Positions 44,208 to 53,752 are shown, counted from the first letter of the stretch. The stretch: DNA of 64,000 nucleotides from Gillisella terrae (GCF_004801395.1 NZ_SSOA01000001.1:620001-684000); one strand, 5' to 3'. Program-made: numbers and translations. Notes: generated from the letters alone by a model not told the origin.

Positions 44208-46136
44208 TTATTTTACGATTCGAGCGGAGATGTTGTTTTTGCTGTAACTCACCTTGAGCGTGTGACCTGCAAGTGAAACAGAATCAAACTTTCCCTGAAC
44301 CGTGCTGGCATTCACCAGTTGCAATGTATCGCCAACCTTAAATGTTTGTGAGGGCGCTGCGGTCAACACCAGCTTGCCACCCTCAATCGACATGGATTTG
44401 TTGATCTGGAGGCGAACATTGTTTCTGTCTTGCAGTTTGATTTCAACATTGGCCTGTTTGCGCACGGTGACATTGCCGCGCACTTTCAATTCCCGTGTAT
44501 CGATCACGGCTTTGCCGCCGCTTAAGTAAAGGTCGCCATTGCCAAATGCTGTGTCGGATGCAGCAATCAATGTGCCATCCTCAATCATTGTGCCGCCGGT
44601 CCAGTTGTTTTTGCCGGTGAGGGTGAGGCTGCCAGTGCCTTGCTTGCTCAACATACCCTTGCCGTTGATGGCGTTCTTCCAGGTATCCGCTGCATTGAAG
44701 CCGCCCTTGCTGGCGTCCATAACCAGCGTGACATCGCCGTCAAATGCGCCGTAGCCGTCAGCGGCCCGAAACAGGTCAAGACGGCCCCAACCCTCAGGAT
44801 CGCTGATAATCGGATAGCCCGAAGCGATTTCCGTGGTTTTGAGCACCACACGGCGCTGCTCTGCACTGAGGTAAGGCAGGCGGGTTTCGAGTAGAACTTC
44901 TGCACCCTTTGGCACTGTGGGGGCCAGGTTTGGATCGCTGATCTGTGGATAGCCATAGGTCAGGCGTTCTTCAACGAAAGCCTTGTTCCAGGCGTAATCG
45001 GCCAAAGCATCCTTCGGCTTGGGCTCGGAATGGGCAAAGGCCATCAGCGCCTGAAAGTTAGACGAATCGGTTGCCTTCATCAGCCATGTCTGGCTTTGCT
45101 CATAGGCTTCCTGACGCAGAGGCGCGTTTTTGGGCAGATTGAGATTGTAGGCGACAATCGCGGTGGCCAGAACGCGGCCACCCAGAACGTCAAATGTTTG
45201 GTGCATACCGGCGCGGATACGATTTTCGCCAAGAACAGCGGCGCGGGTTACCATTTCCTGATAGCGCTGTGGCACCAGATAGGCCATCACCAGCGCATCG
45301 CGCCAGGCTTCGGCGGTGTGGCCACTTGGGAAGCCGCCATCAGAAACCGGCTTGGAGCTTTCGGCTGGCACGAGCTGCGGCACAACGCGCACCTTGTCGC
45401 TTTGGCGATAGGGGCGGGCAAATTTATAATAGCGCTTGGCAGGCTCGGTGGAGCCATCGGCGCTGCCGGCTTCAATCAGATCAACCGCCTTGCCGAGATC
45501 GGGATTGTCTTTTGCGCCAACGCCGCGGTTGTTGCCTTTATCGTCGTATTTCACCGTTGTGGCGTCGGCAGGCATGTCCGTGATGGTGGTGGTCTGCTTT
45601 GCGCCCTTGCGCCAGGCGTCGGTCAATGGGCCAAGGCCGTCGGTGATGCTGACATTTTTGCCGCGACGGTCATCGAGATAAGCGGCAAGATCGCGCTCCG
45701 GCGTATGCTCACCCGTCACCTTGATGGAATAGGCAATATTTTTTCTGTGCAGATCCGGGCGCTTCGGCACCCCGTCGGTGGTGCTGCCCGGAATGCCATC
45801 CCAATCGCTCTTTTTAACTGCCGGGCAACCATCCTTGGCAGGTGCATCCTGATCGGCATCGACAAAGGGCGTGCGGGGAGTCCACAGAGCGAGAAAGCCG
45901 GAAAGAACCCGCACACCGGCGTTGGTTTCCACTGTGGCGTGGCAGGCATCACCACGCTGATTGGTGGCTCCCGTGTCGACATAGGCCAGCACATTGGCCG
46001 GTGGTGGCGCTGTATCGGCGTGGCCCACGCCGGTGGGCGCGGGCGGCAACGAAAGGCCCTCGGCGAAGGCCGGGGTCAGGGCGGTAGCAAACAAAAGTGC
46101 GGCTGAGGCAGCGGCAATGGACTGAAAACGGGTCAT
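44208..46136 (-). CDS. secreted class A acid phosphatase (PAP2) with autotransporter-type strand repeat
   Basis: A 642-residue protein with signal peptide (SIAAASAALLFATALTPAFA). The PAP2/PhoN core has all three motif parts: KRYYKFARP (Kx6RP), GGFPSGHTAEAW (PSGH) and RAGMHQTFD (Rx5Hx3D). After about residue 470 comes a right-handed-helix strand segment with the autotransporter-associated motif KQGTGSLTLTGKNNWTGGTM. The usual 280-residue beta-barrel is absent; the chain ends NNISARIVK. It probably hydrolyses phosphate esters in the periplasm or outside. A Pho box lies upstream (46300). Confidence 0.88.
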   Translation of the reverse strand: MTRFQSIAAASAALLFATALTPAFAEGLSLPPAPTGVGHADTAPPPANVLAYVDTGATNQRGDACHATVETNAGVRVLSGFLALWTPRTPFVDADQDAPAKDGCPAVKKSDWDGIPGSTTDGVPKRPDLHRKNIAYSIKVTGEHTPERDLAAYLDDRRGKNVSITDGLGPLTDAWRKGAKQTTTITDMPADATTVKYDDKGNNRGVGAKDNPDLGKAVDLIEAGSADGSTEPAKRYYKFARPYRQSDKVRVVPQLVPAESSKPVSDGGFPSGHTAEAWRDALVMAYLVPQRYQEMVTRAAVLGENRIRAGMHQTFDVLGGRVLATAIVAYNLNLPKNAPLRQEAYEQSQTWLMKATDSSNFQALMAFAHSEPKPKDALADYAWNKAFVEERLTYGYPQISDPNLAPTVPKGAEVLLETRLPYLSAEQRRVVLKTTEIASGYPIISDPEGWGRLDLFRAADGYGAFDGDVTLVMDASKGGFNAADTWKNAINGKGMLSKQGTGSLTLTGKNNWTGGTMIEDGTLIAASDTAFGNGDLYLSGGKAVIDTRELKVRGNVTVRKQANVEIKLQDRNNVRLQINKSMSIEGGKLVLTAAPSQTFKVGDTLQLVNASTVQGKFDSVSLAGHTLKVSYSKNNISARIVK

Positions 46137-46299
46137 GAAGGGCCTTTTCTGCGAACATAAGCGAGAGGAAAAGCGCAGGGCTTCGGTGTTTATTCGTCAA
46201 CATGACGAAATAAATCGCGTTGTAACAGGAGTGTCAACTCTTGATAGGTGTGCTGTCGTCTTGATTGACGAAATTCAGGCTCGTCTATAGGGTTGTCCG

Positions 46300-46317
46300 G
46301 TAACAGTTTTCTGACAG
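46300..46317 (-). promoter_or_regulatory. Pho box before the acid phosphatase gene
   Basis: On the minus strand CTGTCAG-AAAA-CTGTTAC matches the PhoB direct-repeat consensus (CTGTCAT, four A/T bases, CTGTCAT) in 11 of 14 repeat positions. It lies 164 bases before the phosphatase start. A weaker repeat, TTGTAAC-AGGA-GTGTCAA, is at 46220-46237. An unrelated TTCGTCA/TGACGAA inverted repeat lies at 46193-46209. Confidence 0.65.
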
Positions 46318-46408
46318 GTTTTGGGGTTTCCATTTCCTTTTGAAGGTGCATCGCTATATGCTCAATCTGGTGTATTGCAGGGGCCGCGCATCATAGGGAA
46401 TCGAGTGC

Positions 46409-47191
46409 ATGGACGATAAATCGAATGGGCCTTGGGATCAGGACCCCGACGATGTTGACGATGTGGCGGACGAAAGTCTTGTGAGAAGTGGCCGCAAGCA
46501 TGAACCGGTGTTTAATCTGCCGGGCGGGGTGCTGTTATCATTGCTTCTTGTGGCTTTGATCTTTGCGATAACCAATTGGATTGTCTCCACTGAGCTGTCT
46601 GACTGGATTATGCGTGAATTCGGCTTTTCCCCGATACGCTACGTCACGCCGTTTTCCGATCAGGATATGGCGTGGATCTGGACGCCGTTCACCTATTCGT
46701 TGTTGCATGGCAGTGTTGAGCATCTGGCCTTCAATGGTCTTTGGCTTGCGGCTTTTGGCACGCCGGTCTGGCGGCGCATTGGTGCGTCCCGCTTTGTCCT
46801 GTTCTGGTTGGTGACGGCGGCTGCCTCGGCCTTTGCGCATGCGGCACTGAATTGGGGCTCGGAAGACTTGCTGATTGGTGCCTCCGGCGTCATCTCCGGC
46901 TTGATGGGAGCTGCCTGCCGTTTTGCCTTTGGCTCTGGTCGCGCTGGCTTCAGTTTTGATGAGGAGGATGCCTGGGTGCCACGTCTGAGCGTGTTTGAAG
47001 CCCTTGCCCAGCGCACCGTTCTCGTGTTCGTTTTGATGTTCTTTGCAGGCAATCTGATTATTGCCTTTGGTATTCCATTGATTGGTGATCCTGGTGGTGC
47101 CATTGCTTGGGATGCCCATATTGGCGGCTTCGTGGTAGGCTTCTTTGGCTTTGCGCTGTTTGACCGCAAACCTGTGCGCAAATCAAATTAG
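46409..47191 (+). CDS. rhomboid-family intramembrane serine protease
   Basis: A 260-residue polytopic membrane protein. The active serine is in GASGVISGLMG (about residue 154) and the histidine in DAHIGGFVVGFFGFALF near the C-terminus; LLHGSVEHLAFNGLWLAAFG is the usual H/N-containing segment. A charged cytoplasmic N-terminus (DQDPDDVDDVADE) precedes the first helix. Rhomboids cleave membrane proteins within the bilayer; the substrate here is unknown. Confidence 0.92.
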   Translation: MDDKSNGPWDQDPDDVDDVADESLVRSGRKHEPVFNLPGGVLLSLLLVALIFAITNWIVSTELSDWIMREFGFSPIRYVTPFSDQDMAWIWTPFTYSLLHGSVEHLAFNGLWLAAFGTPVWRRIGASRFVLFWLVTAAASAFAHAALNWGSEDLLIGASGVISGLMGAACRFAFGSGRAGFSFDEEDAWVPRLSVFEALAQRTVLVFVLMFFAGNLIIAFGIPLIGDPGGAIAWDAHIGGFVVGFFGFALFDRKPVRKSN

Positions 47192-47246
47192 GAAAAATAA
47201 ATATTCGGGGCGGCCCTCTCGGTTGCGTTCTTCTAAAAATGCAGGC

Positions 47247-47300
47247 AGCATAGGCGTTCAGGCTTCTTATCTTGGGGAGGGGGAAGAAGTCTGAATCCTA
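47247..47300 (+). promoter_or_regulatory. leader hairpin of the CBS-domain gene
   Basis: CATAGGCGTTCAGGCTTCTT (47247-47266) and AAGAAGTCTGAATCCTATG (47282-47300) form an imperfect stem around a purine-rich loop (GGGGAGGGG). It ends 33 bases before ATG 47334, so it lies in the leader or is a terminator of the rhomboid gene. Confidence 0.5.
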
Positions 47301-47333
47301 TGCCCGGAGATCTGCAATTGAGGAGGAAAGCAA

Positions 47334-47768
47334 ATGTCTGTGACAGTCAGGAATATTCTCGGTGAAAAAGGCCGCGACGTTGTTACCGTTGGGCCAACCG
47401 TCAGCGTGGCAGATGCTGCCCGCGTTCTCTATCACAATAAAATTGGTGCTGTTGTCGTGGTCGGCATGGAAGGCCGGATTGTTGGCATTTTCACTGAGCG
47501 TGATCTTGCCTCGGCCATTGGTCGTCTTGGCGTGGAGGCCATGGATCTTCCCGTTTCCAAACTGATGACCGCCAATGTGTTTCGCTGCACCGAAGACACC
47601 ACGGTCAACGAATTGATGGGGATGATGAGCAACAAGCGCTTTCGTCACGTTCCCGTTGAAAGCGGCGGAAAACTGATCGGCATCGTATCCATTGGTGACG
47701 TGGTCAAACAGCGCATCCGTGAGGTTGAGCTGGAGGCCGAGCATATCAAGGCCTATATTGCCGGTTGA
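47334..47768 (+). CDS. two-CBS-domain protein
   Basis: A 144-residue protein made of two CBS motifs: residues about 8-60 (VGPTVSVADAARVLYHNKIG, GIFTERDLASAIGRLG) and 75-125 (VFRCTEDTTVNELMGMMSNK, RHVPVESGGKLIGIVSIGDV). Such pairs bind adenine nucleotides and act as energy sensors or partners of other proteins. GAGGAGGAAAG gives a strong ribosome site. It stands alone; a target is not evident. Confidence 0.92.
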   Translation: MSVTVRNILGEKGRDVVTVGPTVSVADAARVLYHNKIGAVVVVGMEGRIVGIFTERDLASAIGRLGVEAMDLPVSKLMTANVFRCTEDTTVNELMGMMSNKRFRHVPVESGGKLIGIVSIGDVVKQRIREVELEAEHIKAYIAG

Positions 47769-47779
47769 TCAGGCAACTG

Positions 47780-47805
47780 CAGCGTCCTGATTGAAAGGGA
47801 CGCTG
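47780..47805. terminator. hairpin between CBS and patatin genes
   Basis: CAGCGTCC (47780-47787) and GGACGCTG (47798-47805) are perfect arms between convergent genes and may end both transcripts. Confidence 0.65.
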
Positions 47806-47825
47806 TAAACACGTCACACACAGTT

Positions 47826-48767
47826 TCAGCGCGCGTAGCTCTGCTGCATGCGCTGAATGGCTGAAATATTGGCCCGTGTTTCCTCATAGCCTCTGTCGAT
47901 CGATTCGCCTGCGCGATGAAACTCGGACAGGCCAATTTCGTTGACGCGGGGATGCAAGGCCAGATCGGGCGGATCACCTGCGAGGCGGGCGCGCGAAATG
48001 CGATCTTGAATAATGTTGAAAGATTGCACCATCACGCCGGTGACGCCAATGCGGTTCTGTGTTCGCCGTGCGCCTGTATCCGGGCCGATAGGCCCAACCT
48101 TGTGTTTCACCACAGCCGAGCGACCATAAAGATCGTAATGAAGATTGACGGCCACCACCAACGGTTGTTCATAGGCGCGGCATACGGAAACCGGAACCGG
48201 GTTTACCAGTGCGCCATCAACAAGAGTTCTGTTTTCACTGCGAACGGGCTCAAAAATACCGGGCAGGGCATAGGAGGCACGCAGCGCGGTAATCAGGCTG
48301 CCACCATCAATCCAAACTTCATGGCCTGTGTGCAATTCGGCCGCCACTGCCACAAAGGGTTTTGGCAGCGATTCAATGGAAAGCCCTTGCAAATGTTCCT
48401 GCATCCGCTTGGTAAGGCGCATGCCTCCCAGCAGGCCGCTGCCGCCAATGGTCAGATCCAGCAAGGCTGCAATGCGGCGCACGGTGAGGGAGCGCGCAAA
48501 GGTTTCAAGCTCATCAAGCTTGCCCGCCAGATAGCAGCCGCCCACCAGCGCACCAATCGATGTTCCGGCAATCATGCCAACTTCAATGCCAGCCTCGTCC
48601 AGCGCTCTTAAAACACCGATATGTGCCCAGCCACGAGCAGCACCGCCACCAAGCGCCAGCGCGATTTTGGGCTTCGGCTGTGGCGGTCGCTCTACAGAGG
48701 CGGGTTCAGTGGGGCCACTGGCAATCGCATTTTTTGCCCCTTGGCCTTTTAAATTCCAGTTCAGCAT
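47826..48767 (-). CDS. patatin-like phospholipase (RssA-type)
   Basis: A 313-residue patatin-domain lipase. Oxyanion loop GGGAARGWAHIGVL, nucleophile serine in MIAGTSIGALVGGCYLAG (GxSxG) and catalytic aspartate in TLVDGALVNPVPVSV are all present. AGGAGGG about nine bases before ATG 48767 fixes the start; a frame start at 48794 is less likely. It probably hydrolyses membrane or storage lipids in the cytoplasm. Confidence 0.9.
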   Translation of the reverse strand: MLNWNLKGQGAKNAIASGPTEPASVERPPQPKPKIALALGGGAARGWAHIGVLRALDEAGIEVGMIAGTSIGALVGGCYLAGKLDELETFARSLTVRRIAALLDLTIGGSGLLGGMRLTKRMQEHLQGLSIESLPKPFVAVAAELHTGHEVWIDGGSLITALRASYALPGIFEPVRSENRTLVDGALVNPVPVSVCRAYEQPLVVAVNLHYDLYGRSAVVKHKVGPIGPDTGARRTQNRIGVTGVMVQSFNIIQDRISRARLAGDPPDLALHPRVNEIGLSEFHRAGESIDRGYEETRANISAIQRMQQSYAR

Positions 48768-48850
48768 ATGTATCGACCCTCCTCGGTTGAACATATATCA
48801 AGAACAGTGTGGACCCGCGAGATTACCAAAGCCTTGATGATCGAGTTTTA

Positions 48851-48960
48851 CGGCATAATTCTTTAAACCGGAATCGGTTTAAAGAGAAAATTATGCCGCA
48901 GATATAAAGTATTACAGCGTTCATTGTGCGACATATACGGCGCACAATGAACGCTGTAAT
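48851..48960 (+). repeat. GCATAATT palindromic repeat, copy 6, with perfect second hairpin
   Basis: First module 48851-48898 with CGGCATAATTCTTTAAACCG and AAAATTATGCCG: the T-A pair of other copies is G-C here, and CTTTAAACCG pairs with CGGTTTAAAG, so the changes are compensatory. The second module has perfect 20-base arms at 48911-48930 (ATTACAGCGTTCATTGTGCG) and 48941-48960. It directly follows the hisI stop on the minus strand and probably terminates hisI. Confidence 0.88.
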
Positions 48961-49410
48961 TTATTTTTTGCCATAGACAGAATTGGGATCAAAATGCCGG
49001 TGATCATCTGTGATCACTGTTTTTGCTACGCCATTGTCCAGCTCGACGCGGCGATAAAAGCAGGAGCGGCGTCCAGTGTGGCAAGTGGCGTCATGGCCCG
49101 CCACCTCCACTTTCAGCCAAATAGCGTCCTGATCGCAATCAACCCGGATTTCCTTCACGCTTTGCATATTGCCAGAGCTTTCGCCCTTTTTCCAAAGCGC
49201 CTTGCGTGAGCGGCTGTAATAATGGGCAAGGCCGGTTTCAATCGTTAGCGCCAGCGCCTCGGCATTCATATGGGCCACCATGAGCAGCTCGCCATCGCGG
49301 TGATCGGTGACAATTGCCGTCACCAATCCGTGAGCGTCAAACTTGGGGGTCAACAAGCCGCTGTCTTCAAGAATGGCTTTATCGGTGGAGGGAGAGGCAA
49401 ATTCGATCAT
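48961..49410 (-). CDS. hisI: phosphoribosyl-AMP cyclohydrolase HisI
   Basis: A 149-residue enzyme of the third step of histidine synthesis, opening the adenine ring of PR-AMP. Typical segments: [57 protein letters not shown] and [11 protein letters not shown], with the cysteines that bind zinc. Only the cyclohydrolase domain is present, as in other alphaproteobacteria where HisE is separate. ATG 49410 preferred over an upstream TTG. Confidence 0.93.
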   Translation of the reverse strand: MIEFASPSTDKAILEDSGLLTPKFDAHGLVTAIVTDHRDGELLMVAHMNAEALALTIETGLAHYYSRSRKALWKKGESSGNMQSVKEIRVDCDQDAIWLKVEVAGHDATCHTGRRSCFYRRVELDNGVAKTVITDDHRHFDPNSVYGKK

Positions 49411-49492
49411 ATGTTTTATCCGCAAAAAGAAACACGCGCTTTTGCAAGCGCGCGTTATTGTATTACACCACCAGATGAAATCGGCAACCGGC

Positions 49493-50098
49493 TTATCGGC
49501 CGCGCACCATGGTCATGAAGCGCACCTGCTCACTGGCATTATCCTTGAACTCACCGGTGAAGGTGGTGGTCAGCGTGGTGGAGCCGGATTTTTGAATGCC
49601 GCGCATGGCCATGCACATGTGCTCTGCATCGACCATGACGGCCACGCCGCGCGGCTTGAGGTTGGTGTCAATGGCTTCGGCAATCTGTGCCGTCATGGTT
49701 TCCTGTGTTTGCAGGCGGCGGGCGAAAATATCCACCACGCGGGCAATTTTCGAAAGGCCCAACACACGACCTGCTGGCAGATAGGCCACATGGGCCTTGC
49801 CAATCACCGGCAGCATATGATGTTCGCAATGGGAGAAAAACGGAATATCTCGCACCAGCACGATGTCGTTATAGCCGCCAACCTCTTCAAAGGTTGTGCC
49901 AAGCGCATCTTCAACACTGGTCTGATAACCGGAAAAAAGCTCCGCATAGGCCTTGGCTACGCGCTTGGGCGTATCCAGCAGTCCTTCACGGTCCACATCT
50001 TCGCCAGCCCAGCGCAGCAGCGTTCTTACAGCATCTTCGGCTTCCGCCCGGCTGGGGCGGGCCGCTTCTGGTGTCAATTTTTTCACGATGGCGTCCAT
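49493..50098 (-). CDS. folE: GTP cyclohydrolase I FolE
   Basis: A 201-residue type I enzyme making dihydroneopterin triphosphate for folate. Zinc ligands are in [20 protein letters not shown] and in [16 protein letters not shown]; the substrate loop is [20 protein letters not shown]. Followed by hisI on the same strand. The 263-base divergent gap to the scaffold gene contains a small CTTGCC/GGCAAG hairpin at 50167-50183 and no gene. Confidence 0.95.
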   Translation of the reverse strand: MDAIVKKLTPEAARPSRAEAEDAVRTLLRWAGEDVDREGLLDTPKRVAKAYAELFSGYQTSVEDALGTTFEEVGGYNDIVLVRDIPFFSHCEHHMLPVIGKAHVAYLPAGRVLGLSKIARVVDIFARRLQTQETMTAQIAEAIDTNLKPRGVAVMVDAEHMCMAMRGIQKSGSTTLTTTFTGEFKDNASEQVRFMTMVRGR

Positions 50099-50361
50099 GC
50101 CGTTGTTCTCCGCTCAGGTGCCCTGGAGGAAACCCTTCTTCGCTCGTGAGCTCTAAATGGGTAATTCTTGCCATTTTGGCAAGTCCAATCCGTGGCGATC
50201 ACTCATACTACGCGAGGTTTGATATTCTGGATCACGTTCATCCATGCTATATAGGCAAAAACCATTGATCTGGTTAGGCCGTTGAAGTGACGCAGTGTCG
50301 CGTAATTAAAGGTCTCCTGAAAGGTCTGGTTTTGCGTGACTGTGCATTTCAGGAGTAAACT

Positions 50362-50811
50362 GTGGCGATGGATGATGTTTATAACGGCAAAATTCTCGAA
50401 TTCGCTGGCAATATTGCACGCATCGGGGTGCTGGGCGATTTCGATGCCAAAGCTGAAAAACACTCCAAGCTGTGCGGCTCACGCCTGACCGTTTATCTCA
50501 AGACCGAAAACGGTTTGGTGACAGATTTTTCCCACGAATTGCGCGCCTGTGCATTGGGTCAGGCCTCGGCCTCCATCATGGCCCGCCATGTGGTGGGTGC
50601 CAGCTTTGATGAACTGCGGAAGGCGCGGGCGGATATGCTGGCCATGCTGCAAGAGAATGGCGAAGGGCCATCCGGTCGCTTTGATGATATGCGATATCTG
50701 CTTCCGGTACGCGATTATAAAGCCCGCCATGCCTCCACGATGCTGACCTTTGACGCTGTTTGCGATTGTCTGGACCAAATTGAAGCCCGCAATCAGGCTT
50801 TGGCAGGTTGA
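50362..50811 (+). CDS. NifU/SufU-like iron-sulfur scaffold protein
   Basis: A 149-residue protein of the IscU/NifU N-terminal family, with cysteines in HSKLCGSRLTVYL, ELRACALGQASASIMA and DAVCDCLDQ that could hold a transient Fe-S cluster. AGGAG at 50351-50355 fits GTG 50362 better than ATG 50368. It forms a tight operon with yidD and a DUF2267 gene. Rhizobial isc/suf systems lie elsewhere, so this may be an accessory scaffold. Confidence 0.85.
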   Translation: MAMDDVYNGKILEFAGNIARIGVLGDFDAKAEKHSKLCGSRLTVYLKTENGLVTDFSHELRACALGQASASIMARHVVGASFDELRKARADMLAMLQENGEGPSGRFDDMRYLLPVRDYKARHASTMLTFDAVCDCLDQIEARNQALAG

Positions 50812-50814
50812 TTC

Positions 50815-51189
50815 ATGTGCCAGTTTTGCGAGGTGGATGACGAGGATGAAAAGCCGCGCCACCGTGGCCGTAATTATCATGGACCTTTTCGAAAAACGCC
50901 GGATCGTCTGCTGGGCATGGGGTTGATCCGCCTTTATCAACTGACGCTCTCCAGCCTCGTCGGCAGCCATTGTCGCCATATGCCCACCTGCTCGGAATAT
51001 GGCTATGAAGCCATTGCCCGCCATGGCTTGTGGGTGGGGGGCTGGCTCACGCTGTTTCGCGTCAGCCGTTGCGGCCCCGGCGGCACCTGGGGCGTGGATA
51101 CCGTGCCAGAGGTGCTGGAAAAGCGCTATAAATGGTGGGCACCGTGGCGCTATTTTGCCGTAGGTCGTCAGCATCAAACTGGAGTTTGA
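50815..51189 (+). CDS. yidD: membrane protein insertion efficiency factor YidD
   Basis: A 124-residue YidD protein: IRLYQLTLSSLVGSHCRHMP, TCSEYGYEAIARHGLWVGGW and RVSRCGPGGTWGVDTVPE are the family signature, including the conserved cysteines. It assists YidC-dependent insertion at the inner face of the membrane. Starts three bases after the scaffold gene stop, with an N-terminal charged extension (DDEDEKPRHRGR). Confidence 0.92.
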   Translation: MCQFCEVDDEDEKPRHRGRNYHGPFRKTPDRLLGMGLIRLYQLTLSSLVGSHCRHMPTCSEYGYEAIARHGLWVGGWLTLFRVSRCGPGGTWGVDTVPEVLEKRYKWWAPWRYFAVGRQHQTGV

Positions 51190-51192
51190 AAC

Positions 51193-51612
51193 ATGCCGAT
51201 GCCGATGGAATATCGCCATGCATCTGAACAGTTTGATGCCTTTATGGAGGCTGTGCAGGAGCGCTCCGGCCTCGCCACCCGCAACCAAACCTATACAATG
51301 GTGCAGGGTGTTTTGCAGGTGTTTCGCGCCCGCCTGGCTGTGGCTGAGGCTATTTCCTTTGCTCAAGTGCTGCCAGCGGTGTTGCGGGCCATTTTCGTGT
51401 CTGAATGGGATGTGTCTCGCTCCATCAAGCTGTTTGGCAGTCGGGAAGAAATGACGCAAGAGGTCAAGGGCCTGCGCCGCGACCATAATTTTTCGCCAGA
51501 CACTGCCATTGCCGATGTGGCTTTCGTGTTGCGCCAATCGGTAGATCCGGTGGCTTTTCAACGGGTGCTGAACGAGCTCTCGCCGGAGGCTTCTGCCTAT
51601 TGGGCAGTTTAG
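51193..51612 (+). CDS. DUF2267 domain protein
   Basis: A 139-residue helical protein of the DUF2267 family: [54 protein letters not shown] and [20 protein letters not shown]. No known function. Third gene of the operon starting at 50362; three bases separate it from yidD. Confidence 0.88.
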   Translation: MPMPMEYRHASEQFDAFMEAVQERSGLATRNQTYTMVQGVLQVFRARLAVAEAISFAQVLPAVLRAIFVSEWDVSRSIKLFGSREEMTQEVKGLRRDHNFSPDTAIADVAFVLRQSVDPVAFQRVLNELSPEASAYWAV

Positions 51613-51739
51613 AGAATTTCGAAGAATTTCTTTACTCTGTAACACTTTCGGCTTATTCAGCCCACGTTTGTTGCCGGTCAGGAATCGGCCTTTTTGCACC
51701 ACCCGCATTGGTTGGCGGGACTGGATCAGGAGATTTTGC

Positions 51740-53737
51740 ATGTCAAACCCCATTTCCCTTACATTTCCAGATGGTTCTGTGCGCACCTATGATGCTGGCG
51801 CAACCGGCCGTGATGTGGCCGAATCCATCTCCAAATCGCTGGTCAAGAAAGCGGTTGCCATTGCCATTGATGGCGAGTTGCGCGACCTTTCCGACCCGGT
51901 GACTGACGGCAAGATCGAGATCGTGACCCGCGCCGATCCACGGGCGCTTGAGCTGATCCGTCACGATGCCGCCCACGTCATGGCCGAAGCCGTGCAGGAA
52001 TTGTGGCCCGGCACACAGGTGACGATTGGTCCGGTGATCGAAAACGGGTTTTACTACGATTTTGCCAAGGCTGAACCCTTTACGCCGGAAGATCTGCCGA
52101 AGATTGAAAAGCGGATGAAGGAAATCATCCAGCGCAACAAGCCTTTCACCAAAGAGGTTTGGCCGCGCAACAAGGCCAAGGAGGTTTTTGAAGCCAAGGG
52201 TGAGAAGTATAAGGTTGAGCTGGTCGATGCGATCCCGGAAGGTCAGGATCTCAAGATCTATTATCAGGGCGATTGGTTTGACCTCTGCCGTGGTCCGCAT
52301 ATGGCCTCCACGGGCCAAATTGGTACCGCTTTCAAGCTGATGAAGGTGGCCGGTGCCTATTGGCGTGGCGACAGCAATAACCCGATGCTGACACGTATTT
52401 ACGGCACGGCCTTTGCCGAGCAGGAGCAGTTGGACAATTACCTGCATATCCTCGCGGAAGCCGAAAAGCGTGACCACCGCAAGCTGGGCCGCGAAATGGA
52501 TCTGTTCCATTTTCAGGAAGAAGGTCCGGGGGTGGTGTTCTGGCATGGCAAGGGTTGGAAGATGTTCCAGACTTTGACGGCCTACATGCGCCGCCGGCTG
52601 GCTGGCACCTATCAGGAAGTCAATGCGCCGCAGGTGCTGGATTCTTCGCTGTGGGAAACCTCCGGTCACTGGGGTTGGTATCAGGAAAACATGTTTGCCG
52701 TAAAATCGGCCTATGCCTTCACTCATCCTGAAGACAAGGAAGCCGACAACCGCGTTTTTGCACTCAAGCCCATGAATTGCCCCGGTCACGTGCAGATCTT
52801 CAAGCATGGGTTGAAGTCTTACCGCGAATTGCCTGTTCGCCTTGCGGAATTTGGCCTTGTGCATCGCTATGAAGCGTCTGGCGCTTTGCATGGGTTGATG
52901 CGTGTGCGCGGCTTTACGCAGGACGATGCGCATGTGTTCTGCACCGAAGAGCAGATGGCGGCGGAATGCCTGCGGATCAACGATCTGATCCTGTCGGTTT
53001 ACGAAGACTTCGGCTTTAAGGAAGTGGTGGTGAAGCTCTCCACCCGTCCTGAAAAGCGCGTTGGCTCTGATGATCTTTGGGATCGCGCTGAAAGCGTGAT
53101 GTCGGAGGTGTTGAAGACCATCGAACAACAATCCGGCGGTCGTATCAAGACCGGCATTTTGCCGGGCGAGGGCGCGTTCTACGGTCCAAAGTTCGAATAC
53201 ACCTTGAAGGATGCCATTGGCCGTGACTGGCAGTGCGGCACCACGCAGGTGGACTTCAATCTGCCGGAACGGTTTGGTGCGTTCTACATCGACCAGAACT
53301 CGGAAAAGACCCAGCCAGTGATGATCCACCGCGCCATTTGCGGCTCGATGGAACGCTTCCTGGGCATTCTGATCGAGAACTTTGCTGGTCATATGCCGCT
53401 GTGGTTTGCACCTTTGCAGGTGGTTGTCGCCACCATCACCTCCGAGGCTGACGATTACGGTCGCGAAGTTGCCGAACTGCTGCGTGATGCTGGTCTGGAA
53501 GTGGAAACCGATTTCCGCAACGAGAAGATCAACTACAAGATCCGCGAGCATTCGGTTGGCAAGGTGCCTGCCATTATCGTCTGCGGCAAGCGCGAAGCCG
53601 AAGAACGCACGGTCAATATCCGCCGTCTCGGCAGTCAGGATCAGGTGTCGATGACGCTGGAAGAGGTGATTGCATCTTTGGTGGATGAGGCAACGCCACC
53701 GGATGTGAAGCGCAAACTGGCTGCGCGCAAGGTTTGA
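51740..53737 (+). CDS. thrS: threonyl-tRNA synthetase
   Basis: A 665-residue class II synthetase. N-terminal TGS domain (residues 1-62), editing domain with [20 protein letters not shown] (zinc-type histidines), class II motifs in the core ([60 protein letters not shown]) and the anticodon-binding domain at the end. AGGAGA before ATG 51740 sets the start. A long frame on the opposite strand is a shadow. Confidence 0.97.
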   Translation: MSNPISLTFPDGSVRTYDAGATGRDVAESISKSLVKKAVAIAIDGELRDLSDPVTDGKIEIVTRADPRALELIRHDAAHVMAEAVQELWPGTQVTIGPVIENGFYYDFAKAEPFTPEDLPKIEKRMKEIIQRNKPFTKEVWPRNKAKEVFEAKGEKYKVELVDAIPEGQDLKIYYQGDWFDLCRGPHMASTGQIGTAFKLMKVAGAYWRGDSNNPMLTRIYGTAFAEQEQLDNYLHILAEAEKRDHRKLGREMDLFHFQEEGPGVVFWHGKGWKMFQTLTAYMRRRLAGTYQEVNAPQVLDSSLWETSGHWGWYQENMFAVKSAYAFTHPEDKEADNRVFALKPMNCPGHVQIFKHGLKSYRELPVRLAEFGLVHRYEASGALHGLMRVRGFTQDDAHVFCTEEQMAAECLRINDLILSVYEDFGFKEVVVKLSTRPEKRVGSDDLWDRAESVMSEVLKTIEQQSGGRIKTGILPGEGAFYGPKFEYTLKDAIGRDWQCGTTQVDFNLPERFGAFYIDQNSEKTQPVMIHRAICGSMERFLGILIENFAGHMPLWFAPLQVVVATITSEADDYGREVAELLRDAGLEVETDFRNEKINYKIREHSVGKVPAIIVCGKREAEERTVNIRRLGSQDQVSMTLEEVIASLVDEATPPDVKRKLAARKV

Positions 53738-53752
53738 TTTATGCTGACATCG

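Noticed and set aside
45030..46106. 358-codon plus-strand frame opposite the acid phosphatase
   Set aside because: The phosphatase has signal peptide and full active site on the minus strand; the antisense product is Gly/Ala/His-rich without a motif.
50479..51786. 435-codon minus-strand frame across the scaffold, yidD and DUF2267 genes
   Set aside because: It runs through three recognised plus-strand genes and their spacers, and its translation shows no family pattern.
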